Position numbers and translations under genes: made by a program. A stretch of 64,000 nucleotides of DNA from NCBI GenBank assembly GCA_963921825.1, contig OY997588.1, forward strand, positions 62,640,617 to 62,704,616. The letters run 5' to 3'. This document shows, one piece after another, positions 22,901-34,375 of the stretch. Source of the stretch: Erodium maritimum. Its lineage: Eukaryota > Streptophyta > Magnoliopsida > Geraniales > Geraniaceae. How positions within the stretch are numbered: the stretch's first letter is position 1; each line of letters opens with the position of its first letter. Under the pieces are notes generated by a model that saw only the letters and a list, made by a program, of their open reading frames with translations, made no database searches and was not told where the DNA came from.

Positions 22901-25361
22901 ATAAACAAGTGAACCCCGAATCTTGATACACATTGCCAACGAAAAAAACTATTATTCAATTGATTCAAGCAATTTCAAGAATGTTTCTGAACGACAACAT
23001 CGACAAGCAACCAGGAAGATAGAACTTCAGCCATTACATACCATATTTAACATATGGATGTGCACATTAAAACAGCACAGACAACATTCGAAAATTACAA
23101 AAAAAAATAGGAGGCAGCTGCATAGCCTGGTTAACTGGAAGATAGTTCAAACAAAAGCCTTATATATGACTCGTTAGAGAAGCTGGTAAACAAGTTCCAT
23201 AATGGAACAGCTATAAAGATATCATATGAATCAGATCGGTCTGATGGAAGGGAGATGTTGAAATGTAATATGAACCACAACTACATGAATCAATTGCCGA
23301 CCCACATATGTGACAGCATTAATGACTGACATATAATTGAACATAGAACTGCCTAGTACGAGTGTTGTCACCAGAGACAACAGAGTATACCTGACAAACT
23401 GATGAGATCCAGAAATTTGAATAACATCAGTAACAGGAGAAACATCTAAAAGGGCAGCTACACGTGGGAGTATGTTCTTCCCAAATGACCCTGACGCAGC
23501 AATTATGTGTGAGTGGCCACCTTTCTGTTGAACCGAATGGACTAGTTTAGCCCATGGTTCTGCTAGGGGATGCATAAATTTATCTGAATCAGCCACAAGA
23601 ACCTACAGAAGAATCAACATTTGATAAATTGATCTTTCAAGTTTACATCCATAGTATTGTGTTTAAGTCCTCCTTCCCCACACACCAAAAAAACAATATT
23701 TGATATAAATTAGACTCCAATTGTTTCCTGATGCAGCATAAGAAAAACAAGGGTTAATTGCGAAAAACTACATTTTGTGTTGTCCACGCTTTTAAACTAA
23801 ACTATCTTTTGACCACGATCGTTTACTTACAAAATTTGGAATATTCAGTTAAAATTAGGGACGTGGACAATACACAATGTAGTTTTTCGCACGTGGACAA
23901 TACTGTATTTTCAAATTACATATGGATTCTCAATACATAATGTAGTTTAAAGCATGGACAATACATAATGTAGTTTTTCGCACGTGGACAGTACATAATG
24001 TAGTTTTTAGCAATTAACCCGAAAAACAATGTACCACTAAACTCGATTTCTAACACGAAAGGTACAATTTAAGACGATAATAGAAATATAAGGCTGGTAA
24101 TCCCCAATTTACGAATCGTAATGAGATGGAACTCAACCCTCGTGATACTTGACTCAAAAAATAGCTAGAAACCGGTAAACTCTCATCAATATTGATTTTT
24201 TGGAGTGACATCTACTCTATGTTGCCATGTAAAAGAAAAGAAAAACATTCAACCTCATCTTCAATCCTTTTGAAAATTCAAAACCCATTTTCATGTGTCC
24301 GCCAAAATGACTTCAATATACAGCCACCCACCCACCCACATGCAAGGTAGAAATTGATACACGAACAATTAAATGGACAAGATACATAAACACGAAAAAC
24401 TCAGCATTGGGATGAATAAGGAATATAAATAAGAAACCCACAGCAGCAATTCTAAGGTACCTGAGAAATTGAAGGATGGCAAGAGGCAGCATGCGCAGCA
24501 GCTTTTTGCAGAAATGAACCTGACCCAGCCAATAGCATAGAAATAGAATTTCCATCACCTAAAGACTTTGCAGCCTCTACTGCACTCAAGGATGAAGTCT
24601 TGATGGAACCACCTTCATGTTCAGCTAGAACCAATGTGCTAATCTATTCGCAACACAAATTTTTTTAAAATGAAAACATAAAGGATATACGTTCAAACTA
24701 CCAAATTTTGTATGCAGACCCATGACCAAGTACAAGCACAACAGCACAATCTTCACTTCCTACATCACTTTGATTACAGGAACTAAACCCACAAAGCAAC
24801 ACATGATATTCTTTGTGGAGGCCGAGGAAGTGATCCTAGGCAATGGTAACACCGCCAAGGTATATTAGCGAGATTCTTGCTTTGATCCTTCCTCTTCTCT
24901 GAAAGGGAAGCTCACACACAGTGTCCATGATTTTCACAAAACATAACTCTTTATTACTTCTACAATCAAATTGCACTTCACAAAAAAAAATCCTCATTTC
25001 CTTAGAACGCATTCAGAAACAAAAATTGGTTTCCACAAGCAACAAAACCAGATCCCAACCAAGAACAAGAATACATATATTTTATAGATCATCAAACAAA
25101 TATATTCCAAAATTTTCACCTAAAATATCGCAATAAAACCATAGCTCAAATCCGATGCTAGAAGAACGATAAATAAATCTGTAATAATTTTGCGCTAGGG
25201 TTTCAGTGAAGCATCAATTTATGCAGAAACAACGATAGAGCTGAATGAGGGAAGTGAAGGGAGCTTACGGATCTAGAGATGGAGGTAATGGAGAGGAACT
25301 GATGTGTGGTTAGGGGAAAATTAGTTCTTCTGAAAGCTCTGAGCATCGGTGTAGTTGCCAT
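19939..25361 (-). CDS. ETFA: Electron transfer flavoprotein subunit alpha, mitochondrial (8 exons)
   Basis: Minus-strand exons: 25269-25361, 24461-24643, 23391-23602, 22404-22567, 21951-22109, 21593-21645, 20133-20273, 19939-20016. All junctions are GT/AG and phases agree, giving 1083 nt and 360 residues. Residues 1-31 ([17 protein letters not shown]...) are Arg/Ser/Thr-rich like a mitochondrial presequence. The C-terminal FAD domain has [11 protein letters not shown] (exon 5), VGQTG and the ETF-alpha signature [16 protein letters not shown]...[10 protein letters not shown] (exon 7). The end is [20 protein letters not shown]. The protein pairs with the beta subunit in the matrix and passes electrons from acyl-CoA and isovaleryl-CoA type dehydrogenases to ETF:ubiquinone oxidoreductase. 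No frame damage is seen. The frame is open upstream to 25565, but ATG 25361 starts the presequence. LINE D begins about 350 bp upstream. Confidence 0.95.
20274..21592. other. ETFA intron 6 with repeat debris
   Basis: Longest ETFA intron (1319 bp). At 20660-20730 a T-run and AATAATATCC-type sequence could be a LINE 3' end on the minus strand. Between 20770 and 20950 the phrases GGGGTACTAAAGGTG and ACCAATTC(A/G)TAAGG repeat. At 21165-21262 GTGGACAATAC occurs twice, ending GGCAATTAACCC, the same terminal words as the MITE in intron 2. No host coding sequence is seen. Confidence 0.5.
23751..24020. mobile_element. Mutator-like MITE in ETFA intron 2
   Basis: 270 bp. The left end GGGTTAATTGCGAAAAACTA and the right end read in reverse complement, GGGTTAATTGCTAAAAACTA, form terminal inverted repeats of about 36 bp. 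The 9-bp sequence GAAAAACAA flanks both sides (23742-23750 and 24021-24029). A 9-bp duplication with long inverted repeats points to Mutator-like elements. Inside, CGTGGACAATACATAATGTAGTTTTTCGCA-like units recur three to four times, so the inverted repeat is also tandemly iterated at the right end. It has no coding capacity. Confidence 0.88.
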
Positions 25362-25700
25362 ATCTGCTCCAATTCTCCAGTAGCTGGACCGATTTTGGCG
25401 ATGGATTGATGAAGACGATGAGACTGAACACAGGACGTTCCGTGTCGATGACAAATGTTTTTGAAACGTTCTCACGCACTCTAAGGCAGCAGAACGGTGC
25501 GTTTTGAACCTATCAATAGGTGACGTTATGTTAAGACTAGTGAGTAGATAAGAGCTGACTGTCAAAGTTGATCATTATGTTCGCGAATAGGTTAGGTACA
25601 TTAAACTATAGTCACGACTTTTGGAGGCCTCGAGTTTTAAAATGCCCGATAAGATTTTCTTAGTTTTTGTCATATCATTAGCTCTTAAAATAGTTAATAA
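25362..25700 (-). promoter_or_regulatory. ETFA: ETFA upstream region
   Basis: About 340 bp between the ETFA start codon and the target-site duplication of LINE D. It should contain the 5' UTR and proximal promoter. No clear TATA box stands out. Before LINE D inserted, it was continuous with sequence now at 35357. Confidence 0.5.
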
Positions 25701-25761
25701 CACGATCTCAAAAGATCAAGGTTATAGATTTCTTTGCTATGGTTTCGTAGTCTTTTGGTAC

Positions 25762-25926
25762 GGTAATAAATGTGGGAGTCTAAAGTACACCCATTAATGG
25801 TCCTAGAAGTCTAAGAGTCCCTCTTCATTAGTAGGGTATTTGAAGAGTCATGTATTTGTATATATATATAGCTAGTACCTTTGTACATTGGAACTAAGTG
25901 AATAAGAACAACTTCTTATTTCAACA
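25762..25926 (+). repeat. TE-C 5' LTR
   Basis: 165 bp, GGTAATAAATGTGGGAGTC...CTTATTTCAACA. A TATATATATATA tract at 25859-25870 probably acts as the LTR TATA box. Confidence 0.93.
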
Positions 25927-25938
25927 TGGTATCAGAGT
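25927..25938 (+). promoter_or_regulatory. TE-C primer binding site
   Basis: TGGTATCAGAGT directly follows the LTR; initiator tRNA-Met type. Confidence 0.92.
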
Positions 25939-26439
25939 TGTGGTTATCAGCTCTGAGGGATTAGGGAATTTAGGAGTGAGCCTCCATTGGTGCCCGGTGT
26001 GCACTTTCACTGCCAGGTGGGCAGGTTGTTTCCTTTTCGTTAATTCTTGTTTCTCACCTCCTATCCCATAAGTTAAAGGTTCTTCTGGGTTGCCTATATC
26101 TAAAATTTGAGACTCATCCGACCACCACCGGAAACTCACTTGCCTCGAGAAGCTAAGGGGGTTTTGAATCTGTTTTGGATCGTTTGACAAGCTGCCAGTT
26201 GGAATTTTATCTCACCTCCGGCGAGTGAGGCTTCAGAAGGGCAAAACCGGCCTCCGGCGAGTTTCTGGATTTTTTCGCCGCCACGCGCCACCGCCTGCCA
26301 CCGCGCGTGACGCCACGCACCGTCGCCTGCCGCCGCCCGCGCCCCAGCGAAAAACAGTGCTGGTATTTCCTCGTTTCTGGCTGCCTAATCCGGGTAATTT
26401 CCATCCATTATTATTCGATTCTACTCTCTATTTATTTGA

Positions 26440-27367
26440 ATGGCCGAAGAGACCAAAAGTACTGTTTTGATGGAAAGTATCCCCGTAATGTCAAGAATTA
26501 TCGATCACAAATTGACTGGACCTAATTATCCGGGTTGGTCAAAGAGTGTTCGTATTTACTTACGAAGTATTTCAAAAGATGATCACTTGTCTGATGACCC
26601 CCCATACTGATGAGGAAGCTAAGAAAGATTGGGTGCGTGATGATGCACGCTTGTTCCTTCAAATCAGGAACTCTATTGACCCTGAAGTGGTTAGCTTGAT
26701 TAATCACTGTGAGTATGTGAAAGAGTTAATGGATTATTTGGATTTTGTTTATTCTGGGAAAGGGAATGTTGCTCGTATTTATGATGTTTTTCAGGGCTTT
26801 TATCGTGCTGAGCAAGGAGGACAATCCCTACAAACCTATTTCATGAACTTTAAGAAGACTTATGAGGAACTTAATGCAGTAATGTCGTTCAGCACAGATG
26901 TTAGGGTTCAACAGACACAACGAGAACAAATGGCGATAATGAGCTTTCTTGCAGGACTTGGCTCTCAGTTTGAATCGGCAAAATCTCAAATCCTTTCTAG
27001 CACAGAGCTAACCTCGTTGGTCGAGGTGTTTAGCAGAGTTCTTCGCACAGATACCCAGAAAGGAGAAGTGTCATCTGCCCCCGAGGTTCATAATGCTCTT
27101 ATTGGTCATTCACGCGGGCCTCTCAATTCTCGCCCTTATGGGAGAGGCGCTCATAGGGGAAGTGGACAAGCAAGTAATCCTGGACGTTGGAATAATCGAA
27201 ATCAAGAGACAGGGGGAGTTATCTACTTCTATTGTAATGAACCAGGACATACCAAGAAATCTTGCCCAAAGTTGGTCCCACGATCATCTGCCAATGTTGA
27301 TGCTACTTCCTCTGATCAGACCATCACTATATCTGCAGCTGAGTATGAACGCCTTCGCCAGTACTGA
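26440..27367 (+). pseudogene. TE-C gag, one frameshift
   Basis: ATG at 26440 opens with the copia gag start, including LTGPNYPGWSKSVRIYL. A one-base shift near 26600 moves the frame to the one ending at 27367. The core has ARLFLQIRNSIDPEVVSLIN, QSLQTYFMNFKKTYEELN and SFLAGL. The CCHC knuckle reads YFYCNEPGHTKKSC: the first Cys is Tyr, so zinc binding is probably lost. The N-terminal half matches the gag/UBN2-type region of plant copia elements. Confidence 0.87.
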
Positions 27368-27399
27368 ATACATCCACGCACTCATCTCACTCTGTCACC

Positions 27400-28740
27400 T
27401 CTACTGCTGAGTCAGGTAATCTACCTAAGTGCCTCGTTTCGTCCAAATCCCCCTCTCAATGGGTCCTTGATTCTGGTGCCACATATCACATGACAGGTAA
27501 CCCCAAATTACTTGATACTTTTGAGCCTCGTACTTTATGTTCCTCTGTGAGCTTAGCTGATGGTTCTCAGTGCCCTGTTCTCGAGTCTGGGACGGTCCGC
27601 CTCACATCATCCATTTCTCTACCTTCGGTCTTAAGCTTACCTGGATTCTCGTTTAATTTAATGTCCATCAGTAAAGTTACCCGTGCCCTAAATTGTTGTG
27701 TCTCATTTTATCCTGATCATTGTCTGTTTCAGGATCTTTTGACGAAGCGGATTATTGGTGAAGGACATGAGTTGGGGGGGAGGGGGGGGCTTTACATCAT
27801 GAATACCGAGAAACCCGCACCACCAGTCGCTTGTTCAGCCTCCTTAACCTTACTTGAAGCCCATTGTCGCTCTGGTCATCCATCTCTTCCAACCTTGAAG
27901 AAGCTTTATCCCCAGTTTGAGAAGGTACAATCTTTTGATTGTGAAGCATGTCGGTTTGCTAAGCATCATCGTCTCCCCTCTACTCCTCGACTCAAGAAAA
28001 GAGTCAGCTCTCCTTTTGAATTAGTCCATTCTGATGTTTGGGGTCCGTCACCTGTAGTGTCTAAAACTGGGGTTCGGTATTTTGTTTCTTTTGTGGATGA
28101 TTTTTCTCGAACTACATGGCTTTATTTCATGAAGAATCGTTCTGAGTTATTTTCTCATTTTACTGCCTTTTGTGCTGAAATACAAACTCAATTTGGTTCT
28201 AATGTTCGTATTTTGAGAAGTGATAATGCCAAAGAATACTTTTCTGAGCCATTCACTACTTACATGGCCCAGAATGGTATCCTTCATGAATCATCTTGTG
28301 TTGATACCCCATCTCAAAATGGGGTTGCTGAAAGAAAGAATAGACATCTTCTTGAAACTGCAAGAGCCCTTTTATTTCAGACTCATGTACCAAAATGTTT
28401 TTGGGCTGACGCTGTCTCAACTGCATGTTTTCTCATTAACCGTATACCATCATCTGTCCTTCAGGGTGACATCCCATATCAGGTCTTATTTCCTACCAAA
28501 CCTCTTTTCCCTATTACTCCTCGTATATTTGGGAGTACGTGTTTTGTTCGTGATGTTCGTCCTGCTCGTACGAAACTGGATCTTAAGTCTGTTAAATGTG
28601 TTTTCTTGGGATATTCTCGGGTACAAAAGGGTTATCGTTGTTATTGTCCTGATCTTCATCGATATCTTGTCTCCATTGATGTCACTTTTATGGAACATTG
28701 TCCCTTCTTTTATTCGGCAATTCCTCACACTCCAAGATAG
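27400..28740 (+). pseudogene. TE-C protease and integrase
   Basis: Protease motif WVLDSGATYHMTG at about 27460. A GAG-pre-integrase region with H...RSGHPSLPTLKKL and CEACRFAKHH at about 27860-27970 follows. The integrase core has HSDVWGP, RSDNAKEY and NGVAERKNRHLLE, the three acidic residues. The frame is open for 416 codons from 27490 and stops at 28738-28740, upstream of RT. A low-complexity CACCACCA stretch at about 28850-28880 separates it from RT. Confidence 0.92.
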
Positions 28741-28989
28741 GGGGAGACCGATGACTTGCTAATCTACCACATCTCTCATCGAGAACCGATTGTACCAGCA
28801 CCTCCTGTTTTACTGCCCACCACCACACCAACACCATTTGTTATTCCGGACCCACCACCACCACCACCACCACTGCCTATCCGTTACATTTATTCCCGTC
28901 GTCAAGCACCACCCGCTGCATGTCCAGAGCCAAGTTCCTCTTCGCCTCAAGATCCTGACGATCTTCCCATTGCCCTCCGCAAAAGGTAA

Positions 28990-30618
28990 ACGACAATGTA
29001 CGTATCTTATCTCTTCCTTTGTGTCATATGATCAATTGTCTCCTTCATCATGTTCTTTCATAGCCTCTATTGATTCAGTCTCGATTCCTAAAACTGTTAA
29101 TGAGGCGCTATCCCATCCTGGCTGGCGTTCAGCGATGATAGAAGAAATGAGTGCACTGGATGCGAATGGTACTTGGCAGTTGATCCCGTTGCCTCCCGGG
29201 AAGAAGGCTATTGGTTGTAAGTGGGTGTTTGCTGTTAAATTTAACTCTGATGGCTCTGTAGCCCGCCTTAAGGCTCGACTCGTGGCCAAAGGCTTTGCTC
29301 AAACTTATGGAGTGGATTACTCTGATACTTTCTCCCCTGTTGCTAAGCTAACCTCTGTGCGATTGTTTATCTCTTTGGCAGCCACTTATGATTGGCCTTT
29401 ATACCAACTGGATATTAAAAATGCTTTCTTGCACGGGGACTTGCATGAGGAAGTCTATATGGAGCAACCTCCTGGTTTTGTTGCTCAGGGGGAGTGTGGA
29501 CTGGTATGTCACCTTCGGAAATCATTATATGGCCTCAAACAGAGTCCTCGAGCTTGGTTTGGAAAGTTTAGCCAAGTGGTTGAAAAGTTTGGAATGAACA
29601 AGAGCATGTCCGATCATTCTGTGTTTTACAAGAAATCTCCAGCAGATGTTATTCTTCTAGTTGTATATGTGGACGACATTGTTATCACTAGCAGCGATAA
29701 ATTGGGCATCTCTTCTCTAAAGGCTTTTCTCCACAGCCAGTTTAATACCAAAGACCTGGGAGTCTTGAAGTACTTTCTGTGAGTTGAAGTATCAAGGAGC
29801 AAGAAGGGCATATTCTTATCTCAGAGAAAATATGTGTTGGATTTGTTATCAGAAACTGGAAAGCTAGGAGTCAAGCGATGTTCTGCCCCATTACCTCAAA
29901 ATATGCAACTCGTGAAAGAAGGTGAACTATTGGAGAATCCAGAGAGGTACAGGAGAATTGTGGGGAAACTGAACTACCTTACGGTGACTCGGCCTGATAT
30001 TGCATACTCCGTAAGCATTGTAAGTCAGTTTATGTCCTCCCCTACTGTTGAACATTGGACTGCTCTTGAACATATTCTGGCATATCTAAAAGGAGCACCA
30101 GGACCTGGTTTACTCTACCAAAACCACAATCATACTCATATATAATGCTTCACAGATGCAGATTAGGCAGGATCCAAGATTGATCGACGATCCACGTCGG
30201 GATATTGTGTATTTGTGGGAGGAAACTTAGTCTCGTGGAAAAGTAAGAAACAAAACGTTGTCTCACATTCTAGTGCAGAATCAGAGTATAGAGCCATGGC
30301 TCAATCGGTTGCTGAGATAATGTGGATCTATCAATTACTTTCAGAACTCAGTCTCCAAGTCTCCATGCCCGCAAAATTATGGTGTGATAATCAAGCTGCT
30401 ATTCATATTGCCTCAAATCATGTATTCCATGAACGAACTAAGCATATCGAGATTGACTGTCATTTCGTCCGTGAAAAGCTTCAGCAGAATTTGATTACTA
30501 CCGTGTATGTAAAGACCGGAGAATAGTTAGGAGATATGTTCACCAAAGCTCTTCCGGGTACTCGGGTTGATTATCTTTGTAACAAGCTGGGCATGATTAA
30601 CATCTATGCATCAGCTTG
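28990..30618 (+). pseudogene. TE-C reverse transcriptase and RNase H, several stops
   Basis: RT begins near 29080 with NEALSHPGWRSAM. It continues with KWVFAVKFNSDG, DIKNAFLHGDLHEEVYMEQP and SLYGLKQSPRAWF to catalytic YVDD at 29666-29677. Stops occur at 29780-29782, 30143-30145 and 30524-30526. RNase H shows SWKSKKQNVVSHSSAESEYR, WCDNQAAIHIASN and HERTKHIEIDCHFVREK. The order integrase before RT is diagnostic of copia elements. Confidence 0.92.
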
Positions 30619-30626
30619 AGGGGGAG
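30618..30626 (+). promoter_or_regulatory. TE-C polypurine tract
   Basis: GAGGGGGAG immediately precedes the 3' LTR. Confidence 0.85.
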
Positions 30627-30791
30627 TGTAATAAATGTGGGAGTCTAAGGGACACCCATTAATGGTCCTAAAAGTCTAAGAGTCTCTCATCATTAGTAGG
30701 GTATTTGAAGAGTCATGTATTTGTATATATATATAGCTAGTACCTTTGTACATTGGAACTAAGTGAATAAGAACAACTTCTTATTTCAACA
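30627..30791 (+). repeat. TE-C 3' LTR
   Basis: 165 bp, TGTAATAAATGTGGGAGTC...CTTATTTCAACA, followed by GGTAC. Confidence 0.93.
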
Positions 30792-31289
30792 GGTACAGAC
30801 GCGTCGTCGTCGTCACTCCCGTCTTCTATCCGGCTCTCGATCTCCCCATCGCCACTCTTCTGCGGGTCAGTGTTGGGTCTCCCAACCTTCGTCTCATCTG
30901 CGCTGGGTCGCGATCTCTCCAACGGTCTATTCAGCCTCGTAGGTGGGTCTTCCCCCGCTCCTTTGGATGGCGTCTCACCCTTGTTGGCGCCGTCGCCGCT
31001 TTGGGGTCCGTCTTCCCGGTCGCAACCCCCGGTTGCCTTGTCGGTCCCTTCCCTGATTCCACCGGATATACCCCTGAATCTGATTCCCCCGAGGCTGGGT
31101 CCACCTATGACTAGGAGTGGAAGGCGAGTTGAACCTCTCTAGGAGGGTTCGTCCCCCTGATCACAATCCTCGGTTGCCTTGTCGGTATCTACCCCGATTC
31201 CTCTATTTTCACCCCTGAATCCGATTCCCCCGAGTCAAGTTTCCTTGGTGGCTAGGAGGGGACGACGACTTGAGGGTACAAGGACGCGT

Positions 31290-31980
31290 CGGATCTCTGG
31301 ATTATTGCCTGGAATTGTCAAGGTTGGGCATTGATCCTCATAAACAACTAATGCGTCAACTCCTTCGCAACCATCATCCCCATCTGTTTTTTCTGTCCGA
31401 GACGCTTGCTCATGATCATGAGGTTAGAATGTTGGCGCGGTCGATGCGTTTCCAAGACTTCTATATTGTGCCGGTTTCTCCTACGGAAAGGGGATTGGCA
31501 TTATTCAGGGTGCAGGGAGTGGAGGTAGATATCCGGGAATAGGGCGATCATTTCATCGATGCAGAGGTCTCGACGATAGGTTACTCAGACATGCGGATCA
31601 CATGTATCTATGGCATAGCACGCGGGAGCATCGGTATAGGACGTGAGACCTACTTCGACGAATCCACCACCAGGCTCGACCAAAATGGGTTCGTTGGGGA
31701 TTTTAATGGTATCCTGAGCCAGACAGAAACGAAAGGGGGTGAGGCCTACCCGCAATCCCTTATTGAGAACTTTCGGGAGGTGGTGGATGAACTAAACCTG
31801 GTGGATGTTCCTCTGGTGGGACATCAATTCACTTGGCGACGAGGGAGAACCCAGACGCGGCTGGATAGAGCTCTGATTAAAGGCCCGTTTTTTCATTCAC
31901 TTCCAAATGTGCATCTCAACAATCCAGGTACTACCACTTCGGATCACTGGCCCCTCCTTTTATCCTTGCTCGGCAGGTAA
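31290..31980 (+). pseudogene. LINE D endonuclease domain
   Basis: Starts at IIAWNCQGW in one frame, shifts, and continues with HHPHLFFLSETLA. The core has FVGDFNGILSQTETKGG, LNLVDVPLVGHQFTWRR, TRLDRALI and TTSDHWPLLLSL. These are the usual landmarks of the apurinic-type endonuclease that nicks target DNA. At least two frame breaks are present. Confidence 0.85.
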
Positions 31981-32539
31981 GGAATGTGGCGCCTCCACAG
32001 TTCAAATTTCAGTCTTAGTGGATTCAGGATCCGGGTTGTGAGGAGGTTGTTCGCAACAATTGGCGAGCACCTGGGGGTACGACATTGGGAGTCGTCATCA
32101 GACAGGTGGGGTCAGCTTTGCATCATTGGGGAAATACCCATTTCAAGAAACACGTGAACCACATTCGGTGGTGTCAGCGCACGATTGCGGGGTTGAATGG
32201 AAAGATGGACAGACTGAGCATTAAACGGAGGGAGGCGGTGCAGATCCAATATGAAAGGGTTTTATGCGTTCAGGAGGTATTTTGGCGCCAACGTGCTAGC
32301 AACACTGGTTGGCAGAGGGAGATAGGAATATGGGGTTTTTCCAGACGACTACCTCCTACAGGCGACGAGTTAATGCGGTCGCATCGCTCAAGAATGGGGC
32401 TGACAAGTGGGTCACTTGGGAATCGGGTATGAAGGAATTAATAACGGTGTACTTCCAGTAGCTGTTCTCTACGGAATCACCGGACCTTTCAGATTTTCCG
32501 ATCCATGGATTGAGTGTCATATCCCAGGCCCAGAATGCG

Positions 32540-33740
32540 TCATTACTTATAGCCGTTACAGCTGGAGAAATCAGAGAGGTCGTCTTCCAGATGGGCCCAG
32601 ATAAAGCGTCGGGGCTGGATGGTCTAAATCCTCGTTTTTATCAACATTTTTGATCTGTTGTGGGCAAGGATGTCATCCGGTCCGTCCAGGGGGTTGTCCG
32701 GATGGGGGAGTTTGATCTAGGGCTTAATGCTACCTCAGTGGTTCTGATTCCTAAGAAACCGGACCCGGAACGGATCACGGACATGCGACCCATTGCTCTC
32801 TGCAATGTTATTTTCCGGATAATCTCTAAGGTACTTGCCAACCGCCTTCGGTCAGTATTACAATCGATTATTTCTGAAACCCAATGAGCATTTATCCCAG
32901 GGAGGTGCATCCAGGATAATGTGATTATTGCGTTTGAGGTGATACATCATTTGAAAACACTACAGGAAGGGCCGGTGGGATATATGGCCATTAAAATTGA
33001 TATGAGTAAGGCCTATGACCGGATGGAATGGTCATATTTCCTAACTATTATGCGGCGTTTGGGGTTCTTAGAGGACTAGATACTTCTCATGGCCTGCTGT
33101 CTGCAAACGTTCACGTATTCTATATCGTCTAGGGGTCGAGAAACGCCTTGGGTTGCACCGACTAGGGGAATCAGGCAGGGGGTCCGCTATCTCCTTACCT
33201 GTTCTTGTTCTGTATGGAAGGCCTTGCCCGTCTTATCGAATAAGAACGCAGGTTGGGACGATTAAAGGGAGTCCGGGTGGCACGAGGAGCACCGGAGATC
33301 ACGCATATGACTTTGCGAATGACTGCTATTTATTCTGTAGGGCCACCCCGGAGGACACCGAGACAGTTCGATCGCTGTTGACCACGTTTAGTCGCCTCTC
33401 GGGCAAAACACTGAATCTCGGTAAATCTTCCATCTTCTTTAGTTCGAACACGTCCCCTCTAAATAAGCGATCTTGTTGTGACACTCTGGGAATAGAAGAG
33501 ATCGCGAGAGCCTCGATGTATCTGGGGGTCCCTCATTTGGTGGGTCGGAACCAGAATGCTGCTATGGCTTATTTGGGAGACCGGGTGATTACTAGAATCC
33601 GTTCCTAGTATGGGAAATTACTGACCCTGGTGGGCCGGGAAGTCATGATTCGGTCTGTCTTAACATCGCTACCGGTCTACGTCATGTCAGTGCTCAAGGT
33701 CCCCCTAAAATCATTCATCGCATTCATGTAGCTCTGGCGA
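32540..33740 (+). pseudogene. LINE D reverse transcriptase domain
   Basis: RT motifs: GPDKASGLDGLNPRFYQ, SVVLIPKKPDPERITDMRPI, AFIPGRCIQDN, IKIDMSKAYDRMEW, GIRQGGPLSPYLF and FANDCYLFCRA. The catalytic FADD box reads FAND (33312-33323). LINE E has the same change. Stops at 32652, 32887 and 33079 and frameshifts inactivate it. Confidence 0.87.
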
Positions 33741-34375
33741 AATTTTGGTGAGGCGGAAAGTCACAGAAACCGATTATTTGGCAGGATTGGGATCGACTGT
33801 GTAAACCAAAGGATGTAGGGGGTATGGGATTCCATCATCTTCAGGATGCAAATACTGCCTTACTTGGGAAACAAGCCTGGAGTCTTCTACATAAGCCTGA
33901 CACCTTGGTTACAAGGATACTTAAAGCCCGCTATTTTCCTAATTCAGACTTTCTCTCGTTCACACGGGTGGGACACACTTCGAGTTTCGTATGGGCTAGT
34001 GTTTTCTCTACCCAAGATATGATCTGCCACGGCCTACGCATCGCTATTAAAGGATGGGTTGACCACCCCGATTGTGGGTGTTTCGTGGTTACTAGGATCG
34101 TCAGCTCACATACGTGAGGAGTCCCCGAACCTACAGGGTTTCATGGTGGCGGGTCCCATGGTCTCGGGCACTCGACAGTGGGACGTCTCGAGGACTACTC
34201 AGCTCTTTGGCCAAGAAGATTTAGTTGATATTCTATAAGTCCCGCTTTCTGCACTTCGGCACCGGGATGTCTCGTATTGGATGGGGGATAAAAATGGTCA
34301 GTACTCTTCAAAAGCAGGATACTGCCAACTACAACTCATTCGGCAAGCACGCCAGGTCCAAGCTCTGAGGGTTCT

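Larger units (their letters stand above)
25762..30791 (+). mobile_element. TE-C: Ty1/copia retrotransposon nested in LINE D
   Basis: A 5030-bp element with 165-bp LTRs (25762-25926 and 30627-30791), flanked by GGTAC on both sides (25757-25761 and 30792-30796). The PBS follows the 5' LTR directly and the PPT precedes the 3' LTR. Domain order is gag, protease, integrase, RT, RNase H, which defines the copia class. The first base of the 5' LTR is G where the 3' copy has the canonical T. The LTRs differ at only a handful of sites, but gag and pol carry frameshifts and stops. Confidence 0.95.

Noticed and set aside
25269..25565. N-terminal extension of ETFA from an upstream start
   Set aside because: The frame is open but the upstream stretch does not resemble a conserved part of the protein. 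ATG 25361 begins a typical mitochondrial presequence.
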